Both the position numbers and the translations under genes were made by a program. From assembly GCF_001598055.1 (NCBI RefSeq), contig NZ_CP014844.1:3127642-3191641 (forward strand): a stretch of DNA of 64,000 nt, given 5' to 3'. Shown one piece after another: positions 14,115 through 23,323 of this stretch; positions within the stretch are counted from its first letter, which is position 1; each line of letters starts with the position of its first letter. The notes beneath the pieces were generated by a model. The model was not told the origin of the DNA, did not search any database, and saw nothing but the letters and a program-made list of their open reading frames with translations. The DNA is from Cupriavidus nantongensis. GTDB taxonomy: Bacteria; Pseudomonadota; Gammaproteobacteria; Burkholderiales; Burkholderiaceae.

Positions 14115-15982
14115 ACCACCTAGCTGATACATCCAAGAGTAGCGTCCTCGGGCTTATGACGCGGGAGCGTTGGATCGAGGTCGGGCGCATCGCTTTGACG
14201 GGAGCCGTCGCACTGCTCTATTGGCGACAACTCGTGCCGCTCTACGTTCTGTGGGTAGCGGTGGCCATCGGCCTTTACCCGCTCGTCAAGACCGGGCTGA
14301 TTGATCTGTTCACCGAACGGAAGATCGGCACCGAAATCTTCGTCACGATTGCGACGCTCGTCGCGGTGTTCGGCGGCGAAACGGTCGCGGGTGCAGTGTT
14401 GATGGTCATCATCCTCATCGCCGAGTTCATCGCCGAGTTGAACACCGATCGCGCGCGGGCTTCCATCAAGGAGCTGATCGGCGCTGTGCCGCAAACGGCA
14501 CTGGTCCGCGAGGATGGTACGGAGCGCACAGTGCCCATCACCGCGGTCAAGGCCGGACAAGTCGTTCTCGTGCGTACCGGCGAGAAGATTCCGGTGGACG
14601 GCGTGGTGGTCGGCGGTAGCGCTGCAGTGAATCAGGCGCCGATCACGGGCGAAAGCGTGCCCCAGGACAAAACCGAAGGCACGCAAGTCTTCGCCGGAAC
14701 AATCGTCGAATCCGGCGCGATCGACGTGCGCACGGATAGGGTCGGCGGCGACACGATCTTTTCCCGCATCATTGCCTTGGTCGAGAGCGCCGAGTCCGAG
14801 AGAGCACCAGTACAGAAGCTGGCGGACAAGGTGGCGAGCTGGCTGATCCCGGTCGTTCTGATCTTTCTGGTCGGCGTATTCCTCGTCACGCGCGATGTCT
14901 CGAAGGTGGTGACGCTGTTGATCTTCACGTCGCCGGCAGAGCTTGGCCTGGCGACACCGCTCGTCATGATTGCTGCAATCGCCCGCGCTGCGCGGAGCGG
15001 CATTCTGATCAAGGGCGGCCTCTATCTGGAGCTGCTGGCGAAGGCCGACGCGGTGGTCTTTGATAAGACCGGCACCCTGACCGCGAACAAGCCGGAGGTC
15101 GTACAGATTCAGTCCTTCGATCCGACCCTCAATGAGGACGATCTTCTGCGCCTTGCGGCTGCGGCAGACCGACGCTCCGCGCATCCGCTGGCCAAAGCTG
15201 TTTTCGAGGGTGCGACGCGCCGAAGCATTCAGGTGCCGGAACCACAAACCTTCGAGCAGTTGCAGGCGCGCGGCGTCAAGGCAACCGTCGACGGCAGGAT
15301 CGTGCTGGTGGGCAATCCGGCTTTGTTGCTTGAGGCCGGGGTGACGATCGACCGACCTGTCGCAGAGTCCGGCCGTACCCCGGTGCATGTGGCGGTAGAC
15401 GGCAAGCTCGCCGGTGTCATCTTCATTGCCGACACGCTGCGGCCGGGAGCGCGTGAGGCGATTGCCTCGCTCAAGGAAAGCGGCGTCAAGCATGTTGTCA
15501 TGTTGACGGGAGACAACGCCGCAACGGCCAACGCGATCGCGGGCGAACTCGGCGTGGATGACGTGAAAGCCGACCTGATGCCGGAGGGCAAGGTCGCCGC
15601 GATCTCAGAGCTTCAGAAGCAGGGGCTCAAGGTCGCCATGGTCGGCGATGGCGTCAACGACGCCCCCGCGCTGGCGAGCGCAGATGTCGGCATCGCCATG
15701 GGCGGCGGCGGCGCCCAAGCAGCCCTTGAAGCGGCAGACATCGCGTTGATGACCGACGACCTGAGCAGGATCGTGGCTGCACGCAGCATTGCCCGCCGCT
15801 CCTACCGCACCATCCAGGAGAACCTGTGGGTTGGCGTTGGCGTTGTGCATGTACTTGGGATCACTGCCGCGTTGCTGGGGTGGATCGGACCGATTCAGGC
15901 GGCCTTCATCCACCTCGGCCCTGACGTCCTGGTGTTCCTGAACTCCGTGAAGCTGTTGCGGGTGAAGATCGCTGGTACATGA
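14111..15982 (+). CDS. P1B-like heavy-metal P-type ATPase with SPA motif
   Basis: A 623-residue ATPase lacking any N-terminal metal-binding domain. It shows the actuator TGES loop (PITGESVPQ), phosphorylation motif DKTGTLT (Asp318), the N-domain HP pair (RRSAHPLAKAV) and the hinge GDGVNDAPAL. In the ion-path helix, the usual CPC or SPC is replaced by Ser274-Pro275-Ala276 (TSPAELGLATPL), so it has no Cys there. The last helix has HLGPDVLVFLN. Close to the Zn/Co/Ni branches, but the subgroup is uncertain. The ATG at 14111 overlaps the MFS stop; a TTG at 14093 is less likely. Confidence 0.85.
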   Translation: MNHLADTSKSSVLGLMTRERWIEVGRIALTGAVALLYWRQLVPLYVLWVAVAIGLYPLVKTGLIDLFTERKIGTEIFVTIATLVAVFGGETVAGAVLMVIILIAEFIAELNTDRARASIKELIGAVPQTALVREDGTERTVPITAVKAGQVVLVRTGEKIPVDGVVVGGSAAVNQAPITGESVPQDKTEGTQVFAGTIVESGAIDVRTDRVGGDTIFSRIIALVESAESERAPVQKLADKVASWLIPVVLIFLVGVFLVTRDVSKVVTLLIFTSPAELGLATPLVMIAAIARAARSGILIKGGLYLELLAKADAVVFDKTGTLTANKPEVVQIQSFDPTLNEDDLLRLAAAADRRSAHPLAKAVFEGATRRSIQVPEPQTFEQLQARGVKATVDGRIVLVGNPALLLEAGVTIDRPVAESGRTPVHVAVDGKLAGVIFIADTLRPGAREAIASLKESGVKHVVMLTGDNAATANAIAGELGVDDVKADLMPEGKVAAISELQKQGLKVAMVGDGVNDAPALASADVGIAMGGGGAQAALEAADIALMTDDLSRIVAARSIARRSYRTIQENLWVGVGVVHVLGITAALLGWIGPIQAAFIHLGPDVLVFLNSVKLLRVKIAGT

Positions 15983-16482
15983 CGATGGCAATCCAGCAGA
16001 CACCATTTCCAGCAACCAAGGTGCACGCAATGCCAGCGAACGCTGTCCTGCGCGCAATCGCATTGCTGATACGGCTGGCCTTGGTGTTGCTGTTGGTGGT
16101 CGATCAGGTAGGAGCACCGCTGCATGCGCATCACCATGACTTCGGTATCGACGGTCTGGCCCTCGCAGACGTGCATGCGCACAACGCCGCCGAGGTGCAC
16201 GACGGGAACACCGTAGATGCTCTGCATGTCGACGGTTGCCAGGGCATCGGTAACGGCCATTCGGTCCTCGCACTTCGCGTTGAGGGCAGGACGGTCATCG
16301 CCTCGGCCGAGAAGTCCGATGCTGACCAGCAGCATGCAGCCTTCGTTGCGCTGCTCATGGCAGTGGGAGCACCTTCGGTCGATATTCGCCGACAGCCTGA
16401 CGATTGGCCCCGTCAGGCGGCACCCCTGTACTTCACAGGCGTAATCCGTCCACAGGTAAGGGCACCCCCACTCCGCGCTTGA
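15979..16482 (+). CDS. Small His-containing exported protein after the P-type ATPase
   Basis: A 167-residue protein with a hydrophobic N-terminal segment (ALLIRLALVLLLVVDQVG) followed by His-bearing stretches (LHAHHHDFGID, DVHAHNAAEVHDG). The C-terminal motif PLYFTGVIRPQVRAPP is also found in small DUF2946/CzcI-type proteins near metal efflux genes. The ATG at 15979 overlaps the ATPase stop; an ATG at 16030 with an AAGG ahead would give a tidier signal peptide. Likely a periplasmic metal-binding accessory. Function unproven. Confidence 0.6.
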   Translation: MTMAIQQTPFPATKVHAMPANAVLRAIALLIRLALVLLLVVDQVGAPLHAHHHDFGIDGLALADVHAHNAAEVHDGNTVDALHVDGCQGIGNGHSVLALRVEGRTVIASAEKSDADQQHAAFVALLMAVGAPSVDIRRQPDDWPRQAAPLYFTGVIRPQVRAPPLRA

Positions 16483-16509
16483 CATCGGTTCCCCATTGAC
16501 CAGTCAAGG

Positions 16510-16540
16510 GCCTGCCCGCCGGTTGCGGCGGCGGGCTGGC
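16510..16540 (+). promoter_or_regulatory. Strong hairpin just before the RND operon
   Basis: GCCCGCC (16514-16520) pairs with GGCGGGC (16530-16536), and the stem extends outward with one mismatch to G510/C540. It ends 17 bp before the adaptor ATG and overlaps no gene. No T-run follows, so it is more likely an mRNA processing or stability hairpin, or an attenuator, between the ATPase genes and the RND genes. Confidence 0.45.
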
Positions 16541-16557
16541 ATTTCCGCGGAGTATTT

Positions 16558-17682
16558 ATGTCTTACCAATCTTCACTATGGACGCGCACGCTCTGCGCTT
16601 CCGCAATCGCGTTCTCTCTCTCGTCAACGGCCTTGGCTGCCGACGAGTTCGCCGTTTCCGCCGCGCAGATGCAGGCCCTGGGCGTAAAGCTACAGCGCCT
16701 CGATAAACCTGCATCCATTCCGGGCATGACCTACCCAGCCCGTGTCGTGCTGCCTCCCTCGCAGGAATACGTCGTCAGCGCGCCGCTGGCCGGCGTGGTC
16801 GATCAATTGCTGGTCGGTCAGAACGAAGCCGTCAAGCCGGGGCAAGCCTTACTCCGCCTGGCCAGCCCGGAATTGGGCGAGCAGCAGCTCAAGCTGATGG
16901 AGGCGGCTTCACGCAACCGCTTGGCGCAACGAACCCTGCAACGCGAGAAGCAACTGGCATCCGAAGGCATCGTGCCCGAGCGCCGTGCGCAGGACGCACA
17001 GAACGCCGCCGCAGAGGAGCAAGCTCGCGTGCGACAGGCTGAGGCCGCTTTGCGGCTGGCCGGATTGGATGCCGCATCCATACGCCGCGTTGCTGAAGGC
17101 AACGCCATGCAGGATGCGCTAGTCATCCGGGCACGCGCCGGGGGCATCGTGACCGAGCTGAGCATCAAGCCTGGCCAGCGTGTAGCACTCTCCGATCCCT
17201 TGGTGCGGGTTGCCGACACCGGCAAGCTGTGGCTCGACATTCAATTGCCGGTGGAGCGTCAGTCGCAGGTGACGGCGCGCGGCGGTCAGGTGGGCATCGT
17301 AGGTCGGGATGCGAGCGCCGTCACCGCAAGCCTGGGCAGCACGGTCAGCGACAACCAGACGATCGTGCTGCGCGCGCAGGTCACGCGCGGGGCGGCATTG
17401 CTGCGGCCGGGCGAGTTCGTGCAGGCCCAAGTGGCCTTTTTCGGTAGCGGCGAAGGCTGGCCGGTGCCGGTCGCCGCCGTGGCGCGACAGGACGGCAAAG
17501 CCTATGTCTTTGTACGCACCGACAAGGGCTTCGTGGCCACGCCAGTGGAGGTACTGGACAGCGCCGGCCAGGCCCTGCGCATCACGGGCGCGCTGCGCCC
17601 GGGCCAGGAGATCGCCATCACGTCCGTAATCGGCCTGAAAGCAGCCTGGCTCGGCAAGGGCGGCGGCGAGAAGGGTGAATGA
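16558..17682 (+). CDS. RND efflux periplasmic adaptor subunit
   Basis: A 374-residue membrane-fusion protein with a signal peptide (residues 1-27, ending STALA). It has a lipoyl-like half motif (VSAPLAGVVDQLLVGQNEAVKPGQAL), an alpha-hairpin rich in Gln, Arg and Ala (about 105-165), the second lipoyl half (IRARAGGIVTELSIKPGQRV), and a beta-barrel and membrane-proximal domain. It bridges the inner-membrane pump at 17684 and the TolC-like protein at 21068. It lacks the long His-rich N-terminus of classic CzcB. GGAG at 16549 supports the start. The stop almost touches the pump start. Confidence 0.85.
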   Translation: MSYQSSLWTRTLCASAIAFSLSSTALAADEFAVSAAQMQALGVKLQRLDKPASIPGMTYPARVVLPPSQEYVVSAPLAGVVDQLLVGQNEAVKPGQALLRLASPELGEQQLKLMEAASRNRLAQRTLQREKQLASEGIVPERRAQDAQNAAAEEQARVRQAEAALRLAGLDAASIRRVAEGNAMQDALVIRARAGGIVTELSIKPGQRVALSDPLVRVADTGKLWLDIQLPVERQSQVTARGGQVGIVGRDASAVTASLGSTVSDNQTIVLRAQVTRGAALLRPGEFVQAQVAFFGSGEGWPVPVAAVARQDGKAYVFVRTDKGFVATPVEVLDSAGQALRITGALRPGQEIAITSVIGLKAAWLGKGGGEKGE

Positions 17683-17683
17683 C

Positions 17684-20600
17684 ATGCTAACCCGTCTCGT
17701 TCAATTCGCGCTCGCGCAGCGCTTGTTCGTCCTGCTGGCCGGCGCCCTGTTGGCCGGCGCGGGCTGGTATGCCTTCCGTAACCTGCCGATCGATGCGTTT
17801 CCCGACGTAGCGAGCACGCAGGTCAAGATCATCATGAAGGCCCCGGGCATGACGCCCGAGGAGATCGAAACTCGCATCGCCGTACCGATCGAAGTCGAGA
17901 TGCTGGGCATTCCCAACCAGCGCATCCTGCGCTCGATGTCCAAGTACGGCATCGTCGATATCACGGTCGATTTCGAGGACGGCACCGATATCTATTGGGC
18001 CCGTCAGCAGGTGGCTGAACGGCTGTCCAACATCAGCGCTGATTTGCCTGGGGGCATCAGCGGCGGCATGGCGCCGATCACGACGCCATTGGGCGAGATG
18101 TTCATGTTCACCGTCGAATCCAAAGAGATGTCGCTGGAGGAGCGACGTAGTTTGCTCGACTGGGTGATCCGACCCGCCCTGCGTTCGGTGCCAGGCGTGG
18201 CGGATGTCAATGCGCTGGGCGGCAAGGTGCGCACCTTCGAGGTCATTCCCGACCCAGTAAAGCTCGCTGCGGTGGGCCTATCCACCACGCAATTGCGAAC
18301 CGCCATCGAGGCAAACAACCGCAATGACGGCGCCGGCCGTCTGGGTGAAGGCGATGAAGTGCTGTTGGTTCGCAGCGAAGGCAGCATCAAGACCATGGAC
18401 GATCTGCGTGCCATCGTCGTTAAGGCCGAGGGCGGCGCGAGCGTGCGCATCGCTGACATCGCTCAGGTCCGTGAGGGCTACCTCACGCGCTACGGCGTAG
18501 TGACGCAAAGTGGCCAAGGAGAAGCTGTGCAAGGTCTCGTACTTGGATTGGCTGGGGCCAATGCACAAAAGGTCGTGCAAGGCGTGACGCAGAAGCTGGA
18601 AGAACTCAAGCCCACCTTGCCCAAGGGCGTCGAGATCAAGGTCTTCTACAACCGCGCCAATCTGGTGGAGACGGCCGTGGGCACCGTGTCCAAGGCGCTG
18701 CTGGAGGCGACCGTGCTGGTGCTGGTGCTGCTGGGAGCCTTCCTGGGCAACCTGCGGGCCGCGGTGACGGTAGCCGCGGTGCTGCCGCTGTCAGCGCTGG
18801 CCACCTTCATCCTGATGCGCTGGTACGGCATGTCGGCCAACCTGATGAGCCTGGGTGGTCTGGCTATCGCGCTGGGCATGCTGGTGGACGGTGCGGTGGT
18901 GGTGGTCGAAAACATCGTCCAGCACCTGGCCCATGACGGCAAGGACAAGCTGCCGCGCCAGCACGTGGTGTTCCGCGCGGTGCGCGAGGTGGCCGCGCCG
19001 GTGGCTGCCGGCATTCTGATCATCGCCGTCGTGTTCCTGCCCTTGATGACGCTGCAAGGTCTGGAAGGCAAGTTCTTCGTGCCCGTGGCAATGACGATCG
19101 TGTTCGCGCTCGCCAGTTCGCTCATCCTGTCGCTGACCGTCATTCCGGTGCTGTCGTCCTTCCTGTTCAAGAAGGTGCAGCACGACGATCCCTGGCTGCC
19201 GCGCCAGGCATTGCGGCTGTATTCGCCGGTCCTGGACTTTGCCCTGCGTCGGCAGAAGTTGGTCTTCATCGTGGCTGGCGTCATGCTGGCGCTCGCGGTG
19301 GGTGTGTACACCCTGGTGGGCAAGACCTTCATGCCGACCATGGACGAAGGCGACATCATCGTCGGCATCGAGAAGCTGCCCTCGGTGAGCCTGGAGCAGA
19401 CGGCAGAACTCGACCTCAAGATTCATCAGGCGTTGATGAAGGGCGTGCCCGAGATCACCGGCGTCGTCGCGCGGGCCGGCGCCGACGAGATCGGCCTGGA
19501 CCCCATGAGCCTGAACCAGACCGACACCTTCCTCGTGCTCAAGCCACGCAGCGAATGGCCTGCAGGCGGCAAACCAGCGCTGGAAGAAAAGATTCGTGGG
19601 GTGCTCGACCAGTTGCCGGGCGTGGTCTACAGCTTCACGCAGCCGATCGACATGCGCGTGTCCGAGATGATCATCGGCGTGCGCGGCGACGTGGCGATCA
19701 AGATCTTCGGGCCGGACTTGAAGACGCTCAATGACCTCGCCGCCCAGGTCGAAAAGCTGGTCAAGGAAGTGCCCGGCAACCAGGACGTCTACACCGTCGA
19801 GAACGATGGCGTGCAGTACCTACGTGTGGTGGTCGATCGGCTGGCCGCAGGACGCTACGGTCTGTCGGTTGAGGAAGTGCAGGATGCCCTGCGTGTGCAG
19901 ATAGAGGGCATGCGCGCCGGCACGGTGATCGATGGCAGCCGGCGCATCCCGATCGTGGTACGCGGGCCGGACAGCGTGAAGGTGTCGCCGGCAGAGTTCG
20001 CGGCGCTGCACATCACCACACCTGGCGGGCAGAGCGTGGCGCTGGATCAGCTAGCTAGGCTGGAGCGCGAAAGCGGTCCAGTGAAGATCGACCGCGAGAT
20101 GGGCAGCCGCTATGGCGTGGTGATCGCCAACGTCACCGGGCGCGATCTGGTCGGCTTCGTCGAAGAGGCCAAGGCCAAGATCGCGCAATCGGTGCAGCTA
20201 CCCACCGGCTACCGCATTGCCTGGGGTGGGCAGTTCGAGAACCAGCAGCGCGCGGCCGCGCGCTTGGCGCTGGTGGTGCCGTTGTCGCTGGGCTTCATCT
20301 TCGTGATCCTGTTCTCCACCTTTGGCTCGGTGCGCCAAGCCTTGCTGGTGCTGAGCAACGTTCCCTTCGCGCTGGTGGGCGGCATCATGGGGCTGTGGTT
20401 GACGGGCGAGTACCTGTCCGTGCCGGCTTCGGTGGGTTTCATTGCGTTGCTGGGCATCGCCGTGCTCAACGGCGTGGTGCTGGTGAGCTACTTCAACCAG
20501 TTGCATGCCGAGGGTCTGCCGCTCGTCGAGTGCGTCACCCAGGGCGCGAGAAGGCGCTTGCGGCCGGTGCTGATGACCGCATCGATCACCGCTTTCGGGC

Positions 20601-20776
20601 TGATACCACTGTTGTTCGCTACCGGCCCGGGCTCGGAAATCCAGCGCCCGTTAGCCATCGTCGTCATCGGCGGCCTGATCACGGCCACCGCACTGACGCT
20701 GATCCTGCTGCCCATCCTTTACCTGAGATTCGCGCACGCCAAGCCGGCGGCGGCCCCGGAGGTGAGTCATGCCTAA
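17684..20776 (+). CDS. Heavy-metal RND pump (CzcA/CusA family)
   Basis: A 1,030-residue proton-driven pump with twelve membrane segments and two large periplasmic loops. The helix-4 relay motif GMLVDGAVVVVENIVQH (about residue 400) marks it as an HME-RND transporter, but it differs from the classical CzcA form (DFGIIVDGAVVIVEN) by lacking the leading Asp, so the metal cannot be read from it with safety. The ATG at 17684 gives the normal MLTRLVQFALAQR start; a GTG at 17675 would add three residues. With adaptor, DUF3240 and TolC genes it forms one operon exporting divalent metal from cytoplasm or periplasm. Confidence 0.9.
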   Translation: MLTRLVQFALAQRLFVLLAGALLAGAGWYAFRNLPIDAFPDVASTQVKIIMKAPGMTPEEIETRIAVPIEVEMLGIPNQRILRSMSKYGIVDITVDFEDGTDIYWARQQVAERLSNISADLPGGISGGMAPITTPLGEMFMFTVESKEMSLEERRSLLDWVIRPALRSVPGVADVNALGGKVRTFEVIPDPVKLAAVGLSTTQLRTAIEANNRNDGAGRLGEGDEVLLVRSEGSIKTMDDLRAIVVKAEGGASVRIADIAQVREGYLTRYGVVTQSGQGEAVQGLVLGLAGANAQKVVQGVTQKLEELKPTLPKGVEIKVFYNRANLVETAVGTVSKALLEATVLVLVLLGAFLGNLRAAVTVAAVLPLSALATFILMRWYGMSANLMSLGGLAIALGMLVDGAVVVVENIVQHLAHDGKDKLPRQHVVFRAVREVAAPVAAGILIIAVVFLPLMTLQGLEGKFFVPVAMTIVFALASSLILSLTVIPVLSSFLFKKVQHDDPWLPRQALRLYSPVLDFALRRQKLVFIVAGVMLALAVGVYTLVGKTFMPTMDEGDIIVGIEKLPSVSLEQTAELDLKIHQALMKGVPEITGVVARAGADEIGLDPMSLNQTDTFLVLKPRSEWPAGGKPALEEKIRGVLDQLPGVVYSFTQPIDMRVSEMIIGVRGDVAIKIFGPDLKTLNDLAAQVEKLVKEVPGNQDVYTVENDGVQYLRVVVDRLAAGRYGLSVEEVQDALRVQIEGMRAGTVIDGSRRIPIVVRGPDSVKVSPAEFAALHITTPGGQSVALDQLARLERESGPVKIDREMGSRYGVVIANVTGRDLVGFVEEAKAKIAQSVQLPTGYRIAWGGQFENQQRAAARLALVVPLSLGFIFVILFSTFGSVRQALLVLSNVPFALVGGIMGLWLTGEYLSVPASVGFIALLGIAVLNGVVLVSYFNQLHAEGLPLVECVTQGARRRLRPVLMTASITAFGLIPLLFATGPGSEIQRPLAIVVIGGLITATALTLILLPILYLRFAHAKPAAAPEVSHA

Positions 20777-21071
20777 GTCCTGCCTGACCTTGATTCTTGA
20801 TCCGCAGATCGAGGAAAAGCTGCTCGACCTGCTGCTCGAAGTCGCTGGTGACGAACTCTTCGTCAGCACGCCGGCGTTCAGCCATGGCACGACCCACGGG
20901 CGGCTGTCGGAAGAGGAAAAAGTGATGGGGCGCAGCCACGCGGTCCGGGTGCAGATCCTGGTCACCGAGGAACGGCAGGAGCAACTCCTGCAACTGCTGC
21001 GAGAACGTTTTGCCGGCACCGGGTTGCGTTACTGGGCAACACCGTTGTCGATCGATGGAGAGATTGCATGA
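20769..21071 (+). CDS. DUF3240 protein of the RND operon
   Basis: A 100-residue soluble protein of the DUF3240 family, small PII-like ferredoxin-fold proteins routinely found inside czc-type operons. Visible segments are LTLILDPQIEEKLLDLLLE, FVSTPAFSHG and VRVQILVTEERQEQLLQLL. It overlaps the pump's last codons by 8 bp and the TolC start by 4 bp, so it is tightly coupled. A role in tuning pump activity or in metal sensing is suspected but not established. Confidence 0.8.
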   Translation: MPKSCLTLILDPQIEEKLLDLLLEVAGDELFVSTPAFSHGTTHGRLSEEEKVMGRSHAVRVQILVTEERQEQLLQLLRERFAGTGLRYWATPLSIDGEIA

Positions 21072-22309
21072 AGTCCTGGATCATGATGACCTTGGGGTGG
21101 GCGCTGGTGCTGCCGTTGCAGGTGGTTGCTCAGCCCGCCACTCCGTCCGACCTACCTCCTGCCGACCTTGCACGTGCGGCCATCGAGCAGGAGCCTTCCG
21201 TGGTGAAAGCCCGGTATGCGCTGGAAGCAGCAGGCCATGCGGGGCGCAAGATCGCTGTATCGCCCTACGAGTGGTCTGTAGGGATCGACGGCCAGAGACG
21301 CCGCTACGAGACAGGCGGCTATTCCAACGAATGGACCGCCAGAGTCGAGCGACCGATCCGAATTGGCGGCAAGGCCGAACTCGATCAAGGCCTTGGCGAT
21401 GCAACCGAACGGATAGCTCGCGCCGAGTTGACGCAAGCACGACATGAAGCGACACGTGCACTGTCTGATTTGTGGATCGACTGGTTGGCAACTATCCAAG
21501 CGCGAGAACTGGCTAAAGAGCAACTCGGCTTCGCCGAATCGAGTGCGTCAGCAGTCGCCGGACGCCGCAAAGCCGGCGATGCGTCGCTACTGGATCTCAA
21601 CGCAGCACAAGCGGACGCGGCTGAAGCGCGGCGGCAGTTCGATGCAGCACAGGCACAGGAGGCCAAAGCGATTCTTCGCCTGCGCTCACGCTTTCCGTCC
21701 CTTGTGATGGAGCCGCAGTCTTTGAGCGAACCTGTGGAGCTTGAGCTAGACGAATTGCAGTGGCGCCAACGGGTCCTGGCCGAAAGTGACACGTTGCGGA
21801 TCACACAGGAATCACTGAAGCGGGCCGAACTGACTGCCAATCGAGCAAGGGCCGATCGGATTCCTGATCCCACGGTTGGCATCTACACGGCCTCGGAGGC
21901 TCGCCGCAGTGAACGCATCGTAGGCATCAGCGTGAGCATCCCGCTCGGAGGGACCTATCGCAGCGAAACCATGCGAGAGGCTCTCAAGCAGGTGGACGTA
22001 GCGCGGGCCGAATTGGAGCGTCAGCAAAAGGAAATCGATCTAGCGACTGCGGAGACTATCAACGATGCCCGCTCTGCGTTGCGGCGATGGAAGTTAGCCG
22101 AACAGTCAGCGCAGATGGCTCGGGAGAACGCCACGCTCGGCCAACGAGGCTATGGCCTCGGTGAAGGAGATTTGCAGGCGCTTTTGCTGCTGCGTCGGCA
22201 ATCCGTTGACGCCGCTGGCGCTTCGCTGGCAGCTCGCGTAGAGGCCGTGAAGGCGCGCTATCGACTCTTGATAGACGCACACATGATTTGGGGACTCGAT
22301 GACAAATAA
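21068..22309 (+). CDS. TolC-family outer-membrane factor (CzcC-like)
   Basis: A 413-residue outer-membrane channel with a signal peptide (residues 1-22, ending QVVAQPA). It shows the two repeated helical halves of the TolC fold: alanine-rich coiled segments around 110-200 and 270-360, the second preceded by PTVGIYTASEARRSERIVGI and SIPLGG. It completes the tripartite pump with the adaptor and RND genes. The start overlaps the DUF3240 stop. It is the last gene of the metal cargo; a GC hairpin follows. Confidence 0.85.
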   Translation: MKSWIMMTLGWALVLPLQVVAQPATPSDLPPADLARAAIEQEPSVVKARYALEAAGHAGRKIAVSPYEWSVGIDGQRRRYETGGYSNEWTARVERPIRIGGKAELDQGLGDATERIARAELTQARHEATRALSDLWIDWLATIQARELAKEQLGFAESSASAVAGRRKAGDASLLDLNAAQADAAEARRQFDAAQAQEAKAILRLRSRFPSLVMEPQSLSEPVELELDELQWRQRVLAESDTLRITQESLKRAELTANRARADRIPDPTVGIYTASEARRSERIVGISVSIPLGGTYRSETMREALKQVDVARAELERQQKEIDLATAETINDARSALRRWKLAEQSAQMARENATLGQRGYGLGEGDLQALLLLRRQSVDAAGASLAARVEAVKARYRLLIDAHMIWGLDDK

Positions 22310-22330
22310 GAGCTGCAAGTCACCCTGTTA

Positions 22331-22351
22331 CGCGCCGCGCTTCCTGGCGCG
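22331..22351 (+). terminator. Hairpin after the RND operon
   Basis: CGCGCC (22331-22336) pairs with GGCGCG (22346-22351) across a 9-nt loop, 21 bp after the TolC stop, then CGCTTCAAAT. The T-run is weak, so termination may be partial. It separates the cargo from the ICE LysR gene. Confidence 0.4.
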
Positions 22352-22383
22352 CGCTTCAAATAACTACAGGAGGGCACTCAATC

Positions 22384-23298
22384 ATGGAGTTGCGCCATCT
22401 TCGTTGCTTTATGGCCGTTGCAGAGGAGTTGCATTTCGCCCGCGCTGCCGAACGGCTACACATTGACCAATCGCCGCTGTCACGGGCGATCAAGGAATTG
22501 GAGGAGGAACTTGGCACCCGCCTGTTCGTCCGCACCACCCGAAGCACGCAACTGACCCGTGCCGGGAGACTTTTTCTTGAACACGTTCCGCGGGTGTTTA
22601 CAGTGCTGGAGCAGGCTCGCGATAGTGTCAAGTCCTCTGCCAACGGCTTTTGCGGCCAGTTGCGCATTGCCTTGTCCGATGGCGTCACACCTTCGCGCCT
22701 GCCGGCATTACTGGCGCGCAGTCGTGAAGAAGACCCCGAGGTTGAAATCCGACTGTTCGAAGTGCCGTTGGATCAGCAGATCAAGGGACTTCATAGCGAC
22801 TTGTATGACGCGGGCTTCTCGATGGCCGAAGACGCGGGCGATGGCATCATCGTCACTCCTGCATGGGAGGACGAATTGATGGTAGCAGTACCGGCTCGCC
22901 ACCCCGTACTCGCCTTCAAGCAGATTCCGCTGAAGGAAGTGCTGCGCTATCCCCTGACACTGGGCGACCCGGCAATCTGCGAAGGTCATGCGCGCCAGAT
23001 CGACCGTTTCCTTCGCACGTGCGGACAGGAACCACTGATCGCGCAGTATGTAGCGACCTTCGATGTGATGCTGGCCCTGGTTTCAGCCGGGCTGGCCTTG
23101 GGCCTGGCAGGCGAAGCGCATATTGCCGCCACCCGCGAGTCAGGCGTCGTAGCCAGGCGCCTGGCGGGCAAGCCGTGCATGCTCACGACCTATCTTCTTC
23201 GCCGCGAAGCGGAACCATCCGAAATGCTGGCCCGGTTCATCGAACGAGTGGCCTTCATTGATTCAACGGACGGCCTCGGCGACGCCGAGGATTCTTGA
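22384..23298 (+). CDS. traR: LysR-family regulator of the ICE transfer region (TraR-type)
   Basis: A 304-residue LysR protein. The N-terminal winged HTH is typical (MELRHLRCFMAVAEELHFAR, then QSPLSRAIKELEEELGTRLF), followed by a two-lobed effector domain (from about residue 90). In Tn4371 a LysR gene named traR lies just before traG, as here, and is presumed to control the transfer genes. The effector is unknown. A strong AGGAGGG at 22368 supports the ATG at 22384. It could instead regulate the RND cargo just upstream, but its position is the conserved one of the ICE core. Confidence 0.8.
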   Translation: MELRHLRCFMAVAEELHFARAAERLHIDQSPLSRAIKELEEELGTRLFVRTTRSTQLTRAGRLFLEHVPRVFTVLEQARDSVKSSANGFCGQLRIALSDGVTPSRLPALLARSREEDPEVEIRLFEVPLDQQIKGLHSDLYDAGFSMAEDAGDGIIVTPAWEDELMVAVPARHPVLAFKQIPLKEVLRYPLTLGDPAICEGHARQIDRFLRTCGQEPLIAQYVATFDVMLALVSAGLALGLAGEAHIAATRESGVVARRLAGKPCMLTTYLLRREAEPSEMLARFIERVAFIDSTDGLGDAEDS

Positions 23299-23323
23299 CT
23301 CATTAGATGAAAGGACTGGAACC

